From Aeromonas media (GTDB lineage: Bacteria > Pseudomonadota > Gammaproteobacteria > Enterobacterales > Aeromonadaceae), in assembly GCF_000819985.1 (NCBI RefSeq), contig NZ_CDBZ01000137.1, forward strand, positions 12,681 through 76,680: a DNA stretch of 64,000 bases, written 5' to 3'. The notes below the pieces were generated by a model. That model searched no databases, was not told where the DNA came from, and was given only the letters and a program-made list of their open reading frames with translations. The translations under genes and the position numbers were made by a program. This document shows, one piece after another, positions 1 to 9,707 of this stretch (position 1 is the stretch's first letter; the number at the start of each line of letters is the position of its first letter).

Positions 1-3000
1 CTGCACAACTATCAACCCCAGCCCCGCCCACCCCTCTCCTCCCTGAAAGAAGAGACGTTGCGCCAGGCCATCAGCCTCAGCAGCAACCGCCAGATCAACC
101 TGCGCAAGGAGCGCCAGGCCGTGACCGACAGCCTCAACCAGCTGGAGAGCACGGGCCAGGAGTATCATGTGCGGGTCGATGAGCTGCGCAAGCAGCTGTT
201 GCAGACCCGCTCCCAGCTCGATCGCCTGAGCTTCAGCAACGAGTCGGACAGGCTGCAGGAGGCCCAGCAACTGGCCACCCGCCTCAAGGAGCAGAGCCTC
301 TCCGACCGGATCCAGATGCTGGAACTGGAACAGCTCTCCGCCCAGCAGCGCAACGATCTCGGCAAGCTGAAACTGCAGGAGCTCAACCTCGCCATCACGG
401 ACGAGGACGAGTGGCAGAACAGCCTGCTCGCCCAGCAAAACCAGTTGCGGCGAGAAAAGACGGTGCAGGCGTTGGCCGAGAGCGAGCGGCTGCGCAGGCA
501 GCTCACCTCGGATCTGCCCCTGCTGCAGGAGCAGCAACAGCAGAACCAGGCGCTATCCCTGCAACTGGGTGCCCTGGAGGATCAGATAGAGCGGGTACAG
601 GACGAGCAGCGCGGCCTCGACACCTCCCTGTCAGGACTGAACGATCTGGTCAACTCGGTGCGCGAACAACTGGAATGGTTGCAGATAAGCAACGCCTACG
701 GCGAAAACCTGCGCAGCAAGCTGGCCGATCTGCCGGCCTACTTCCCGCTGGAGAAACTGGAGTCCGACATCGTCAAGGCGCGCATGGCGAAATACCAGTA
801 CGAGACCGAGCAGGATGCCCTCAAGGATCCCGCGCAGATCCGCAACGAGCTGCTCAGCGGGGATGAGATCACCCTGGACAGGGCCCAGCGTGCCGTGCTC
901 GACAACCTGCTCAAGGCCAGACGACAACTGCTGACCCGGCTCAACGACGCCTCGGATACCCTGATTCAGGAGCAGACCCGGCTCAAGCTGCTCTACAGCC
1001 GCCAGAACAGCAAGATCGACGAGATCCGCGAGATCAGCGCCAGCCATCTGTTCTGGATGCCGGATGTGCGCCCGCTCACCCCGGCCGTCCTGCTCGGTGT
1101 GCCCACCGCCCTGAGCCTGCTGCTCGATCCCGTCAACTGGCTGCAACTGCCCAGGGCCATCGTGGAAAACAACCCCATGACCCTGACCCTGGCCGGGCTC
1201 GGTCTGCTGGTGCTTGCCTGGTGCTGGGCCAAGCTGGGACGCCATCTGGTGCAATACAGCCACTACATAGCCCCGCGCATCGGCAAGGTAACCCAGGACA
1301 AGTTCAGCCTCACCAGCCGGCTGCTGATGCGCTCCCTGCTCGCGGCCCTGCCGCTGCCCGCCATGGTGTTGATGATGCGCGGCCTGCTGGACGGCGCCTG
1401 GCAATACCCCTTCGCGGTGGCGGTGGCCCGCGGCCTTGGCGAGATCTGGTTTTTGCTGCTGGCGCTGCTGGTGGCCCGCCATCTCACCCTAGAGAAGGGG
1501 ATCCTCATCCTCCATTTCCGCTGGCAGAAAGAGCGGGTCCAGAAGGTGTGGGGCCAGTTCCGCACCCTGCTGCTGGTGCTGATCCCGAGCTTCTTCGTGC
1601 AGGGCATGGCCAACAGTTATCAGGAGCACGCCTTCTACGACTCCCTCGGCCGGCTGGCCTTCATCGTCGGCGCCCTCTGGCTGCTGCTGTTCTTCGCCCG
1701 CCTCAACCGGGAGAAGCTGCCCCTCACCTGGGGCCAGGCCGACATGACCAAGCCACACCTGCTGCACCACTTCATCTGGAACAGCCTGATGCTGGCCCCC
1801 CTGCTGGCGGTACTGGGCACCCTGTTCGGCTACTTCTATACCTCCCGGATCCTGCTGCGCCAGCTGGAGCTGAGCCTGCTGGCTGGGCTCGGCTGCCTGC
1901 TCGTCTACTATCTGGCGCACCGCTGGATGCTGATCCAGCGCCGCCGCCTCGCCTTCGATCGTGCCAAGAGCAAGCGGGCCGAGATCCTGGCCCAGCGGGA
2001 ACGAGAGGATGACGATTTAAGCTCCGAGATCCCGGACGTGGTGGAGGAGCCTGAGCTGGATCTGGACACCATCAGCGCCCAGTCCCTCGGCCTGGTGCGC
2101 ACCCTGCTGATGCTGGGCTTCACCATGCTGGTACTGGTGCAATGGTCGGATCTCAACTCGGCGTTCAGCTTCCTCAGCAGCATTGAGGTGTGGCAGGTGA
2201 GCAGCAAGGTGGCTGGCATAGAGCAACTCTCCGCCATTACCCTGCAGGATCTGATGCTGACCGCCTTCGCCTTCATCCTGACGGTGGTCACCGCCCGCAA
2301 CCTGCCGGGGCTGATGGAGCTCACCCTGCTCCAGCACCTGAGCCTCTCCCCCGGTACCGGCTTCGCCCTGACCACGGTCAGCAAGTATCTGGTGATCCTC
2401 ATCGGCGCCCTCACCGGCTTCTCCATGCTCGGCATCGACTGGTCCAAGACCCAGTGGCTGGTGGCGGCGCTCTCGGTGGGTCTGGGCTTCGGTCTGCAGG
2501 AGATCTTCGCGAACTTCGTCTCCGGCCTCATCATCTTGTTCGAGAAGCCGATCCGGCTCGGCGACACCGTCACCATTCGCGATCTGACCGGCACTGTCAC
2601 CAAGATCAAGACCCGCGCCACCACTATCGTGGACTGGGACAGGAAGGAGATCATCGTCCCCAACAAGGCCTTCATCACCGAGCAGTTCATCAACTGGTCG
2701 CTGTCTGATGCCATCACCCGGGTCAAGCTGCGCATTCGCATCGGTCTGACCCAGGAACCCAAACGGGTACAACAGTTGCTGGAACAGTGCGTGCAGGAGT
2801 CCACTCTGGTGCTGGATACCCCGACCCCCGAGGTGTTCCTGATCGAATTCACCGACTCGGCCCTCATCTACGAGATCCGGCTCTATGTGAACAACATGGA
2901 CCACAGAATGCCGATCACCCATGAGGTGCACTCGCTGATCCTGGAGAAACTCAACCAGCTCGGCATGCATCTGCCCCACCAGCAGATCGATATCAGGATG

Positions 3001-3012
3001 AGCCGAGGCTGA
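1..3012 (+). CDS. mscM: MscM/MscK-type mechanosensitive channel, 5' end cut by window edge
   Basis: The frame is open from base 1 to the stop at 3010-3012, so the gene begins outside the window and about 1003 residues are visible; family members are about 1100. The first ~330 residues are hydrophilic, heptad-like and rich in Gln, Glu and Leu, matching the periplasmic coiled-coil 'porin' domain of the large MscS paralogues. A long multi-helix membrane region follows (roughly residues 350-700). The MscS core then carries VGLGFGLQEIFANFVSGLII, EKPIRLGDTV and the beta-domain motif IVPNKAFITEQFINWS. These channels open on membrane tension and release solutes during hypo-osmotic shock. MscM (YjeP) is preferred over MscK by general resemblance, but the two are close; the upstream gene (psd would support MscM) is not visible. 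A TTG at 58 is an internal Leu codon, not a start. Confidence 0.85.
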   Translation: MHNYQPQPRPPLSSLKEETLRQAISLSSNRQINLRKERQAVTDSLNQLESTGQEYHVRVDELRKQLLQTRSQLDRLSFSNESDRLQEAQQLATRLKEQSLSDRIQMLELEQLSAQQRNDLGKLKLQELNLAITDEDEWQNSLLAQQNQLRREKTVQALAESERLRRQLTSDLPLLQEQQQQNQALSLQLGALEDQIERVQDEQRGLDTSLSGLNDLVNSVREQLEWLQISNAYGENLRSKLADLPAYFPLEKLESDIVKARMAKYQYETEQDALKDPAQIRNELLSGDEITLDRAQRAVLDNLLKARRQLLTRLNDASDTLIQEQTRLKLLYSRQNSKIDEIREISASHLFWMPDVRPLTPAVLLGVPTALSLLLDPVNWLQLPRAIVENNPMTLTLAGLGLLVLAWCWAKLGRHLVQYSHYIAPRIGKVTQDKFSLTSRLLMRSLLAALPLPAMVLMMRGLLDGAWQYPFAVAVARGLGEIWFLLLALLVARHLTLEKGILILHFRWQKERVQKVWGQFRTLLLVLIPSFFVQGMANSYQEHAFYDSLGRLAFIVGALWLLLFFARLNREKLPLTWGQADMTKPHLLHHFIWNSLMLAPLLAVLGTLFGYFYTSRILLRQLELSLLAGLGCLLVYYLAHRWMLIQRRRLAFDRAKSKRAEILAQREREDDDLSSEIPDVVEEPELDLDTISAQSLGLVRTLLMLGFTMLVLVQWSDLNSAFSFLSSIEVWQVSSKVAGIEQLSAITLQDLMLTAFAFILTVVTARNLPGLMELTLLQHLSLSPGTGFALTTVSKYLVILIGALTGFSMLGIDWSKTQWLVAALSVGLGFGLQEIFANFVSGLIILFEKPIRLGDTVTIRDLTGTVTKIKTRATTIVDWDRKEIIVPNKAFITEQFINWSLSDAITRVKLRIRIGLTQEPKRVQQLLEQCVQESTLVLDTPTPEVFLIEFTDSALIYEIRLYVNNMDHRMPITHEVHSLILEKLNQLGMHLPHQQIDIRMSRG

Positions 3013-3020
3013 TGGCTCCC

Positions 3021-3037
3021 TCCCCTTCATAAGGGGA
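3021..3037. repeat. Small C/G hairpin after the mscM-like stop
   Basis: Perfect 7-bp inverted repeat TCCCCTT / AAGGGGA with a 3-nt loop, 8 nt after the stop codon. No U-tract follows, so it is not a convincing intrinsic terminator. Similar pyrimidine-rich hairpins follow the stops of the YjdF-like gene, miaB and leuS. Confidence 0.5.
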
Positions 3038-3089
3038 AGGGTGGGGTTCTAGCTCACTCATCCCCCAATGACGACAACAGGAGCAGCGA

Positions 3090-3767
3090 ATGCAGATCAT
3101 TGCCCATCGCGGTGCCAGCAAACTGGCACCGGAGAACACCCTCAAAGCGATGGAGATAGCCATCGCACTCGGAGTCGGCGCCATCGAGCTCGACGTACAG
3201 TGGGCAGACGGCGAGCTCTGGGTCTTCCACGACCGACGGCTGGAGCGTTGCACCGACGGCCATGGGGTGCTGACAGAGCAGTCCCGGGACTATCTTGCGA
3301 GCCTGGATGCGGGGGACGGGGAGCGGATCCCGACCCTGTGGCAGGTGATGAGCCTGATTGCGGGGCGCTGCGAGCTGCACATCGAGCTCAAGGGGGCGCA
3401 CACCGCCGAGCCGGTGGCGGCCCTGACCAGGCGGGCCGAGGCGGAGCTTGGCTTCACCCCGCCCCACTGGGTCGTCTCCTCGTTTCACCATCCCGAGCTG
3501 GCGCACTTCGCCCGGCTGAGGCCGGAGCTGCGCCTCGGCGCCCTGACCGCCAGCCTGCCGCTGCACGGCGCCCGCTTCGCCGAAGAGTTGGGGGCCTGGT
3601 CCCTGAACTGCGACGTGGATTTTGTCGACGCCGGACTGGTGGCGGATGCCCATCGCCGAGGGTTAAAGGTATTGGTCTATACGGTCGACGAGGTGAGTGA
3701 TGGGGATGCCCTCGCAGCCATGGGGGTCGATGGCATCTTTACCAACCGGCCAGATCGATTCAGCTGA
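3090..3767 (+). CDS. ugpQ: Cytoplasmic glycerophosphodiester phosphodiesterase (UgpQ-like)
   Basis: 225 residues with the GDPD barrel signature near the N-terminus: HRGASKLAPENT (catalytic His and Arg), the metal-binding pair in AIELDVQ, and WVFHDRRLER with the second catalytic His. HIELKG supplies the later metal ligand, and the C-terminal VYTVDE and GVDGIFTNRPD strands are typical of the family. There is no signal peptide, so it should act in the cytoplasm, hydrolysing glycerophosphodiesters to sn-glycerol-3-phosphate and an alcohol. An AGGAG lies 8 nt before the ATG. It stands alone here, without ugp transporter genes. Confidence 0.9.
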   Translation: MQIIAHRGASKLAPENTLKAMEIAIALGVGAIELDVQWADGELWVFHDRRLERCTDGHGVLTEQSRDYLASLDAGDGERIPTLWQVMSLIAGRCELHIELKGAHTAEPVAALTRRAEAELGFTPPHWVVSSFHHPELAHFARLRPELRLGALTASLPLHGARFAEELGAWSLNCDVDFVDAGLVADAHRRGLKVLVYTVDEVSDGDALAAMGVDGIFTNRPDRFS

Positions 3768-3833
3768 GTATTAGCACGCCCTGGCAGGCCATCAGGAGGT
3801 GAAAAAAGATCGAAAATTTTCTGTGCACCGGGA

Positions 3834-3860
3834 TACATAAAGTCCACTTTCAGCCGATAC
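3834..3860 (+). promoter_or_regulatory. Possible flagellar sigma-28 promoter upstream of the chemoreceptor
   Basis: GCCGATAC at 3853-3860 is one base from the FliA -10 consensus GCCGATAA. Exactly 15 nt upstream lies TACA (consensus TAAA) at 3834-3837. FliA control of chemoreceptors is common in gammaproteobacteria. The -35 part is imperfect, so this is a candidate only. Confidence 0.45.
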
Positions 3861-3926
3861 AGAGTTGGCTCATAACAATAACAAACACCACACAGATCTC
3901 AGACTGACGCTCACAAGGATGTAAAC

Positions 3927-5804
3927 ATGAACCTATCCATCAAGAACAAGCTGGTCCTCGCCATCGGGGCCATCATCCTGGTCATCACCGGCCTGCAGGT
4001 CTGGTACAACACCACCCAGCTGCGCAGCGAAACCCAGCGGCTGATCTGGAGTTTCATCGATGACAGCTCCATCGCCAACGTGAAGGGCATCTCCCGCTGG
4101 CTCGATGCCCGCATCAACCTGGTCACCGCCACCAAGGAGGCCTTCACCAAGGAGGACGAGCCCCTCAGTCACCTGGCCCAGTCCATGAACGCGGGCAACT
4201 TCGACCTGGTCTATGTGGGCACCAAGGATGGCCGGATGATCCAGAGCAAGCCCACCGATCTGCCGGCCGGCTATGATCCGCGCCAGCGCCCCTGGTACAA
4301 GGACGCCACGGCGGCCGGCAAACTCGCCATCACGGCCCCCTACGCCGACATCACCACGGGCCAGCTAATCATCACCATCGCCGAGCCTTTCAGCCGTGGC
4401 AACACCGACGGGGTCATCGCCGGTGACGTCTCCATCGACGGTCTGGTGCGGGACGTGCTGGCCATGAACTCGGAAGGCACCTACGCCATCCTGGTGGACA
4501 GCAACGGCACCATCATCGCCCACCCGGACAAGGCGCTGGCCCTCAAACCCGCCACCGCCCTCTCTCCCGAGCTGACGGCGGCCAAGGTCAACGAGCTGGC
4601 CCATGACAACACCATCTCCGAGATGATGATCAGCGGCAAGGCCAGCGTGTTCGATCTCACCGAGATCCCCAACACCAACTGGTATTTCGGCATAGTGGTG
4701 GATGAAGCGGTCGCCTACCAGTCCGTCTCCCGCATGGTCACCTCCGCCCTGCTGCAGGGCCTGCTGACCATCCTCATCGTGGCCGGCTTCTCCTACGTGG
4801 CCATCAACAGTTCCCTGGCCCCACTGAAAACCCTGGGCGAGGCGATTGCCGATCTCTCCCGCGGCAATGGCGATTTGACCCGTCGCATCAAGATCGAGCG
4901 GGAAGATGAAGTCGGTACCGTCGCCAAACACGTCAACACCTTCATTGAGCGCATCCACGTGATGGTGCAGGACATCTCCAACTCCTCCGGACAGCTCAAC
5001 CAGCAGGCCAGGTCCTCCCACGACATGGCGGAGAAATCCAACCAGGGGCTGGCCCGCCAGCAGAACGAGATCTCCCAGATTGCGACCGCGGTGCACGAGA
5101 TGTCCGCCACCGCCGTCGAGGTCGCCAGCAATGCCGAGCAGACCGCAGAGGCGGCCCGCAGCTCCTCCAGCAGTTGCGAGCACGGCAAGCAGGTGATCGC
5201 GCGCAACCAGCGCTCCATCACGGATCTCGCCACCCAGGTCAAGCAGGCCTCCGGCATCATCCAGGAGCTGGAGAAGAACGCCCAGGAGATCAACACCATC
5301 CTCTCCACCATTCAGGGCATCGCCGAGCAGACCAACCTGCTGGCGCTCAACGCCGCCATCGAAGCCGCCCGGGCCGGTGAGCAGGGTCGCGGCTTCGCCG
5401 TGGTCGCCGACGAGGTGCGAGTGCTGTCACAACGTACCCACAGCTCCACCGTCGAGATCCGCAGCATGATCGAGACCCTGCAGCGCAATACCCAGGGCGC
5501 TGTCAGCACCATGCACGAGGGTCAACTGCTGGCCCAGAACAGTGTGGAAGATGCGAACGACGCCACCCAGGCCCTGGAGCAGATCACCACCTCCATCAAC
5601 CAGATCTCCGACATGGCGACCCAGATCTCCAGTGCCGCCGAGGAGCAACGGGCGGTGACCGACGAGGTCAGCCGCAACATCCAGGCGGTCAAGGACGTCT
5701 CGGACGAGCTGGCGGTGGATGCGGACAGTTCACGCAACCTCTCGGCTCAACTTAAAAATATTTCAGGTGAGCTCAACAATCAGGTCGGTATGTTCCGCAT
5801 CTGA
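3927..5804 (+). CDS. Methyl-accepting chemotaxis protein, Cache type
   Basis: 625 residues with the usual transmembrane receptor layout. TM1 lies at about residues 9-29, followed by a periplasmic double-Cache-like sensor to about 270 (it contains RQRPWYKDA and ITIAEPF, typical dCache strands). TM2 is at about 275-297, then a HAMP segment ([13 protein letters not shown]) and a cytoplasmic signalling domain whose tip [20 protein letters not shown] and [12 protein letters not shown] are nearly invariant in the family. The protein ends NNQVGMFRI and has no CheR-docking pentapeptide. It should modulate CheA through CheW; the ligand cannot be read from sequence. SD AAGGATG precedes the ATG. It is a single-gene unit ended by a strong terminator. 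Confidence 0.95.
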   Translation: MNLSIKNKLVLAIGAIILVITGLQVWYNTTQLRSETQRLIWSFIDDSSIANVKGISRWLDARINLVTATKEAFTKEDEPLSHLAQSMNAGNFDLVYVGTKDGRMIQSKPTDLPAGYDPRQRPWYKDATAAGKLAITAPYADITTGQLIITIAEPFSRGNTDGVIAGDVSIDGLVRDVLAMNSEGTYAILVDSNGTIIAHPDKALALKPATALSPELTAAKVNELAHDNTISEMMISGKASVFDLTEIPNTNWYFGIVVDEAVAYQSVSRMVTSALLQGLLTILIVAGFSYVAINSSLAPLKTLGEAIADLSRGNGDLTRRIKIEREDEVGTVAKHVNTFIERIHVMVQDISNSSGQLNQQARSSHDMAEKSNQGLARQQNEISQIATAVHEMSATAVEVASNAEQTAEAARSSSSSCEHGKQVIARNQRSITDLATQVKQASGIIQELEKNAQEINTILSTIQGIAEQTNLLALNAAIEAARAGEQGRGFAVVADEVRVLSQRTHSSTVEIRSMIETLQRNTQGAVSTMHEGQLLAQNSVEDANDATQALEQITTSINQISDMATQISSAAEEQRAVTDEVSRNIQAVKDVSDELAVDADSSRNLSAQLKNISGELNNQVGMFRI

Positions 5805-5815
5805 TCGAATCAATC

Positions 5816-5842
5816 AAAAGGGGCCGTCCAGGCCCCTTTTTT
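5816..5842 (+). terminator. Intrinsic terminator after the chemoreceptor gene
   Basis: 10-bp stem AAAAGGGGCC / GGCCCCTTTT with a 5-nt loop, running into six T residues. It starts 12 nt after the stop codon. Confidence 0.92.
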
Positions 5843-5998
5843 ATATAAACCCTTTTTGTTTCAATGGTTATAATTCCCCTTCGACACAGAACACTCTGTG
5901 ATCAGCCTCTCCATTCGAATATCCTTGTGACACAAATGATGCCTGCCACGGCTATATTCGCATTACTTTTTTGATGTCTTTTCATCGGTCGCCAACAT

Positions 5999-6017
5999 GA
6001 TAATAGTTATCATTAAA
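5999..6017. promoter_or_regulatory. Possible Fur box
   Basis: GATAATAGTTATCATTAAA matches the 19-bp Fur consensus at 14 positions by eye. It lies about 300 bp upstream of frdA, so its target is unclear: a distal frd promoter or an unannotated small RNA are both possible. Confidence 0.35.
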
Positions 6018-6139
6018 CATTTCTGATAAAAAACTTAAAAACTTTATGGGTAATACCTAAAAAGAGAGGCATTTCTCATTTTTTTGAAAGAAAACTACGT
6101 ACAATCTTGGGGTTAAAATCACTCGAGTAGCGAGTACGG

Positions 6140-6153
6140 CTGATCCAGATCAC
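6140..6153. promoter_or_regulatory. Possible distal FNR (or CRP) site upstream of frdA
   Basis: CTGATCCAGATCAC fits TTGAT-N4-ATCAA at 8 of 10 positions and also resembles a CRP site. It lies about 100 bp upstream of the stronger FNR site. Confidence 0.4.
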
Positions 6154-6243
6154 TGATGGATGGCGATAATGACGGCATTTTCATCCAAGGAATGGGGTGG
6201 TTGTAATAAAAATCACCGTTGCCAAGCACTAAAACAAAGCAGT

Positions 6244-6257
6244 TTGACTTGCATCAA
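6244..6257. promoter_or_regulatory. Strong FNR site for frdABCD
   Basis: TTGACTTGCATCAA matches TTGAT-N4-ATCAA at 9 of 10 positions. Its centre (6250.5) would place a class II FNR-activated start near 6292. That is downstream of the GTG at 6286 and upstream of the SD at 6307, which supports the frdA start at 6319. Confidence 0.6.
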
Positions 6258-6318
6258 GCCTGAATTTTTTTCATAGAGCAAAATCGTGCCCAGCAAATCT
6301 ATCCCTAAGGAGGCAGAT

Positions 6319-8103
6319 GTGGATATTATCAAGACCGATGTTGCCATCATCGGTGCCGGTGGCGGTGGCCTGCGTGCCGCAATCGCCATTGCAGAAGCCC
6401 ACCCGGAGCTGGAAATCGCCCTGATTTCTAAGGTCTATCCGATGCGCAGCCACACCGTGGCCGCCGAAGGTGGCGCCGCAGGTGTCGTGCGTGATGACGA
6501 CTCCCTCGAAAACCACTTCAACGACACCGTCTCCGGTGGTGACTGGTTGTGTGAGCAGGACGTAGTCGAATACTTCGTCAACAACGCCACCAACGAAATG
6601 ATCCAGCTGGAGCACTGGGGTTGCCCCTGGAGCCGCAAGCCGGATGGCAAGGCCAACGTCCGCCGTTTCGGCGGGATGAAGATCCCGCGCACCTGGTTCG
6701 CCGCAGACAAGTCCGGTTTCCACATTCTGCACACCCTGTTCCAGACCTCCATCAAGTACCCGACCATCAAGCGCTACGATGAGCACTTCTGTCTGGACCT
6801 GATCGTCGAAGATGGCCGCGTGCAAGGCGTGCTGACCTTCGATATCCAGAACGGCATCACCCGCTTCATCCAGGCCAAGTCCGTGGTGCTGGCTACCGGC
6901 GGTGCCGGTCGCGTTTACCGCTACAACACCAACGGTGGCATCGTCACCGGTGACGGCATGGCGCTGGCCTACCGTCACGGCGTACCGCTGCGTGACATGG
7001 AATTCGTCCAGTATCACCCGACCGGTCTGCCGGGCACCGGCATCCTGATGACCGAAGGTTGTCGTGGTGAGGGTGGCATCCTGCTCAACAAGGATGGCTA
7101 TCGCTACCTGCAAGACTACGGCCTGGGCCCGGAAACCCCGGTCGGCCAGCCGAAGAACAAACACATGGAGCTGGGTCCGCGCGATCGTCTCTCCCAGGCA
7201 TTCTGGCAGGAGCAGCAGAAAGGCCGCGTGATCCAGGGCCCGATGGGCGACGTGGTTCACCTCGACCTGCGCCACCTCGGCGAGAAGTACCTCAAAGAGC
7301 GTCTGCCCTTCATCTGCGAACTGGCCAAGGCCTACGTGGGTGTGGATCCGGTCAAGGAGCCAATCCCGGTCCGTCCGACTGCCCACTACACCATGGGTGG
7401 CATCGAAACTGACGGCAAGTGCGCTACCCGCATGCCCGGCCTCTACGCCGCTGGCGAGTGTGCCTCCGTTGGCCTGCACGGTGCCAACCGTCTGGGCTCC
7501 AACTCCCTGTCCGAGATCGTGGTCTTCGGCAAGGTGGCCGGTGAACAGGCAGCCGAATTCGCGGCGACCCAGCAGCACGGCAACACCGAAGCGCTGGCCG
7601 CCAAGGCCGAGGCGCTGATCAAGCAGCACCTCTCGCTGATGGACATCGACGGGACCGAAAACCCGGCCGACATCCGCAACGAACTGGGCATGTCCATGGA
7701 AGCTGGCGTCGGTATCTACCGTACCGAAGAGCTGATGCAGGGCACCATCGACAAGATCAACGAGCTCAAAGCCCGTTACAAGAAGATCAAGATCAACGAC
7801 AAGTCCTCGGTCTTCAACACCGATCTGCTGTACGCCATCGAACTGGGCTACATGCTGGACGTGGCCGAAGCCATGGCGCACTCCGCCATCAACCGTAAAG
7901 AGTCTCGTGGTTCCCACCAGCGTCTGGACGGTTATGAGGAGCGTGATGACGTGAATTTCCTCAAGCACACTCTCTCCTTCTATGCACCGGAAGGGGCCCC
8001 GACCATCGATTACTCCGATGTGAAGATCACTAAATCCCAACCGGCGAAGCGTGTGTACGGTTCCGAGGGTGAGAAACAAGACGAGGCTAAGAAGAATGGC
8101 TGA
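6319..8103 (+). CDS. frdA: Fumarate reductase flavoprotein subunit
   Basis: 594 residues. The catalytic subunit of quinol:fumarate reductase carries covalent FAD and reduces fumarate to succinate on the cytoplasmic face. Visible features are the Rossmann motif [16 protein letters not shown], the FAD-linking His45 in [11 protein letters not shown], the active-site stretch [10 protein letters not shown], and the His/Arg motif [13 protein letters not shown]. The longest frame begins at a GTG at 6286, but the GTG at 6319 is chosen. AAGGAGG lies 5 nt before it, it aligns with the start of E. coli FrdA (602 residues), and the FNR site geometry agrees. The gene overlaps frdB by 8 nt and opens the anaerobically induced frdABCD operon. 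Confidence 0.97.
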   Translation: MDIIKTDVAIIGAGGGGLRAAIAIAEAHPELEIALISKVYPMRSHTVAAEGGAAGVVRDDDSLENHFNDTVSGGDWLCEQDVVEYFVNNATNEMIQLEHWGCPWSRKPDGKANVRRFGGMKIPRTWFAADKSGFHILHTLFQTSIKYPTIKRYDEHFCLDLIVEDGRVQGVLTFDIQNGITRFIQAKSVVLATGGAGRVYRYNTNGGIVTGDGMALAYRHGVPLRDMEFVQYHPTGLPGTGILMTEGCRGEGGILLNKDGYRYLQDYGLGPETPVGQPKNKHMELGPRDRLSQAFWQEQQKGRVIQGPMGDVVHLDLRHLGEKYLKERLPFICELAKAYVGVDPVKEPIPVRPTAHYTMGGIETDGKCATRMPGLYAAGECASVGLHGANRLGSNSLSEIVVFGKVAGEQAAEFAATQQHGNTEALAAKAEALIKQHLSLMDIDGTENPADIRNELGMSMEAGVGIYRTEELMQGTIDKINELKARYKKIKINDKSSVFNTDLLYAIELGYMLDVAEAMAHSAINRKESRGSHQRLDGYEERDDVNFLKHTLSFYAPEGAPTIDYSDVKITKSQPAKRVYGSEGEKQDEAKKNG

Positions 8104-8830
8104 GATGATCGAAATTGAAATCCTGCGCTACCGTCCCGAGCAGGATAACGAGCCCTGGATGCAGACCTTCCAGGTGCCTTACCTGAAAGAGATGTCCCTG
8201 CTGGATGCGCTGCAGTACATCAAGGATCAACTGGACTCCACCCTGAGCTTCCGCTGGTCCTGCCGGATGGCGATCTGCGGCTCCTGCGGCATGATGGTCA
8301 ATGGCATTCCGAAGCTGGGTTGCAAGACCTTCCTGCGGGACTACCTGCCGGGCAAGATGAAAATCGAGCCGCTCAACAACTTCCCGATCGAGCGCGACTT
8401 GGTGGTCGACATGTCCGATTTCATCGAGAAGCTGGAGAGCATCAAGCCCTACATCATCCCGAGCGAACCGCGCAGCCTGTGCGACGGCGAGTACACCCAG
8501 ACTCCGGCCGACATGGCGAAATATCACCAGTTCTCCATGTGCATCAACTGTGGTCTGTGCTACGCCGCCTGCCCGCAGTATGGCATCAACAAGAAGTTCA
8601 CCGGCCCGGCGGCCCTGGCGCTGGCTTATCGCTACAACGCCGACAACCGCGACAGCGCGTCCAAAGAGCGGATGAAGATCATCAGCCAGGACGAGGGCGT
8701 CTGGGGTTGTACCTTCGTGGGTTATTGCTCCGATGTCTGCCCCAAGGGTGTGGATCCGGCCGCAGCCATCCAGCTTGGCAAGGTCGAGAGCGCCAAGGAC
8801 TACATGATCGCCATGTTCAAGCCGGATTGA
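8096..8830 (+). CDS. frdB: Fumarate reductase iron-sulfur subunit
   Basis: 244 residues, the same size as the E. coli protein. The N-terminal ferredoxin domain has the 2Fe-2S ligands in [10 protein letters not shown] and KLGC. The C-terminal domain has the 4Fe-4S and 3Fe-4S ligand sets in [12 protein letters not shown] and [14 protein letters not shown]. It passes electrons from menaquinol at FrdCD to the FAD of FrdA. The ATG at 8096 (protein MAEMIEIE) overlaps the end of frdA by 8 nt, indicating translational coupling. A longer upstream frame start at 8051 is inside frdA and is rejected. Confidence 0.97.
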   Translation: MAEMIEIEILRYRPEQDNEPWMQTFQVPYLKEMSLLDALQYIKDQLDSTLSFRWSCRMAICGSCGMMVNGIPKLGCKTFLRDYLPGKMKIEPLNNFPIERDLVVDMSDFIEKLESIKPYIIPSEPRSLCDGEYTQTPADMAKYHQFSMCINCGLCYAACPQYGINKKFTGPAALALAYRYNADNRDSASKERMKIISQDEGVWGCTFVGYCSDVCPKGVDPAAAIQLGKVESAKDYMIAMFKPD

Positions 8831-8841
8831 GGAGTGAGACC

Positions 8842-9240
8842 ATGAACAACACAGAGAGCAAACGTAAGCCTTACGTGCGCGAAATGAAGAAAGACTGGTG
8901 GCTGAAGAATGCCTTCTACACCGGTTACATGATCCGCGAAGGCACCAGCATCTTCGTCTCCATCTATGCCGTCGTGCTGATGTGGGGTCTGTTGCGGCTG
9001 GTTCAGGGTCAGGAAGCGTTCAACGGCTGGCTGGAATCCCTGCAAAGCCCGGTCGCCATCCTGTTCCACGTCATCGCGCTGGCAGCCTGCCTGTTCCACG
9101 CCAAGACCTGGTTCGCCCTGGCCCCCAAGGCCATGCGTATTTTCCGTGGTGAAGACCTGGTGCCGGAGAAGCCTATCGTCATCGCCCAGTATGTGGCGCT
9201 GGCGGTGGTATCCCTGCTGATCCTGATCATCGTGGCTTGA
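8842..9240 (+). CDS. frdC: Fumarate reductase membrane anchor C
   Basis: 132 residues (E. coli FrdC 131). Three hydrophobic helices are visible (about 28-48, 65-88 and 110-131), with FHAKTWFALAPKAM matching the quinone-site region of the family. With FrdD it anchors FrdAB and oxidises menaquinol. GAGGAG lies just before the ATG at 8842, 11 nt after the frdB stop. Confidence 0.96.
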   Translation: MNNTESKRKPYVREMKKDWWLKNAFYTGYMIREGTSIFVSIYAVVLMWGLLRLVQGQEAFNGWLESLQSPVAILFHVIALAACLFHAKTWFALAPKAMRIFRGEDLVPEKPIVIAQYVALAVVSLLILIIVA

Positions 9241-9248
9241 GGAGATTA

Positions 9249-9608
9249 ATGATGAGACGTTCTGACGAGCCCATTTACTGGGGACTGTTTGGTGCCGGTG
9301 GCATGGTTGTCGCCATGCTGCTGCCGGTGATTGTCCTCATTACTGGTCTGCTGGTGCCCATGGGCATCATGGACGTGGAGACCATGAGCTACGAACGCGC
9401 ACTCGAGTTCGCCAGCTCCTGGTGGGGTGCCTGCATCCTGCTGGTGATCATCGCCCTGCCGATCTGGCACGGCATGCACCGCATCTACCACGGCCTGCAT
9501 GATCTCGGGATCCACACCACCAAGCTGCACCACTACGTGTTCTATGGCTTCGCCTTCCTGGTGTCAGCCATCACCGTCGGTCTGCTGATGGTGCTGGTAC
9601 TCCAGTAA
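9249..9608 (+). CDS. frdD: Fumarate reductase membrane anchor D
   Basis: 119 residues, as in E. coli FrdD. RRSDEPIYWGLFGAGGM is the conserved N-terminal segment, followed by three transmembrane helices; WHGMHRIYHGLHDLGIH is the quinone-site loop. The start is taken as the ATG at 9249, 8 nt after the frdC stop, rather than the TTG overlapping that stop. The adjacent ATG at 9252 has better spacing from GGAG and is equally possible. It is the last gene of the operon and is followed by a terminator. Confidence 0.95.
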   Translation: MMRRSDEPIYWGLFGAGGMVVAMLLPVIVLITGLLVPMGIMDVETMSYERALEFASSWWGACILLVIIALPIWHGMHRIYHGLHDLGIHTTKLHHYVFYGFAFLVSAITVGLLMVLVLQ

Positions 9609-9634
9609 TCCTTTAGTTGCCAGCAACAGATGAT

Positions 9635-9660
9635 AAAACCGGGCCCAGTGCCCGGTTTTT
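9635..9660 (+). terminator. Intrinsic terminator of frdABCD
   Basis: 10-bp stem AAAACCGGGC / GCCCGGTTTT with a 5-nt loop, followed by further T residues, 26 nt after the frdD stop. Confidence 0.93.
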
Positions 9661-9707
9661 GTTTGGCTGATGGTTGGCGCGCGGCGCGTTGTCTGGCTGC
9701 GTATTGC

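Larger units (their letters stand above)
5843..6318 (+). promoter_or_regulatory. Long regulatory region upstream of frdA
   Basis: This 476-nt stretch holds no convincing gene and is much more AT-rich than its surroundings. It contains a small inverted repeat (CACAGA / TCTGTG near 5887), a possible Fur box, two FNR-like sites described separately, and a NarL-like pair ATGGGTA / TACCTAA at 6046-6060. The NarL-like spacing is 1 nt rather than the usual 2. The pattern fits oxygen, nitrate and possibly iron control of fumarate reductase. Confidence 0.6.

Noticed and set aside
631-1482. Large antisense frames within the mscM-like gene and many others
   Set aside because: Long opposite-strand frames are expected in GC-rich genes; the sense protein has clear family motifs.
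5843-6285. RyhB-like small RNA driven by the Fur-like box
   Set aside because: No RyhB core (GCACGACATTGC-type) and no strong terminator within 150 nt on either strand.
6286-6318. GTG at 6286 as frdA start
   Set aside because: No SD, and the FNR geometry puts the transcript start near 6292; AAGGAGG before the GTG at 6319 is decisive.
8051-8095. Longer frdB start giving 15 extra residues
   Set aside because: The extra codons lie inside frdA and do not match the family; the ATG at 8096 gives the exact E. coli length and start.
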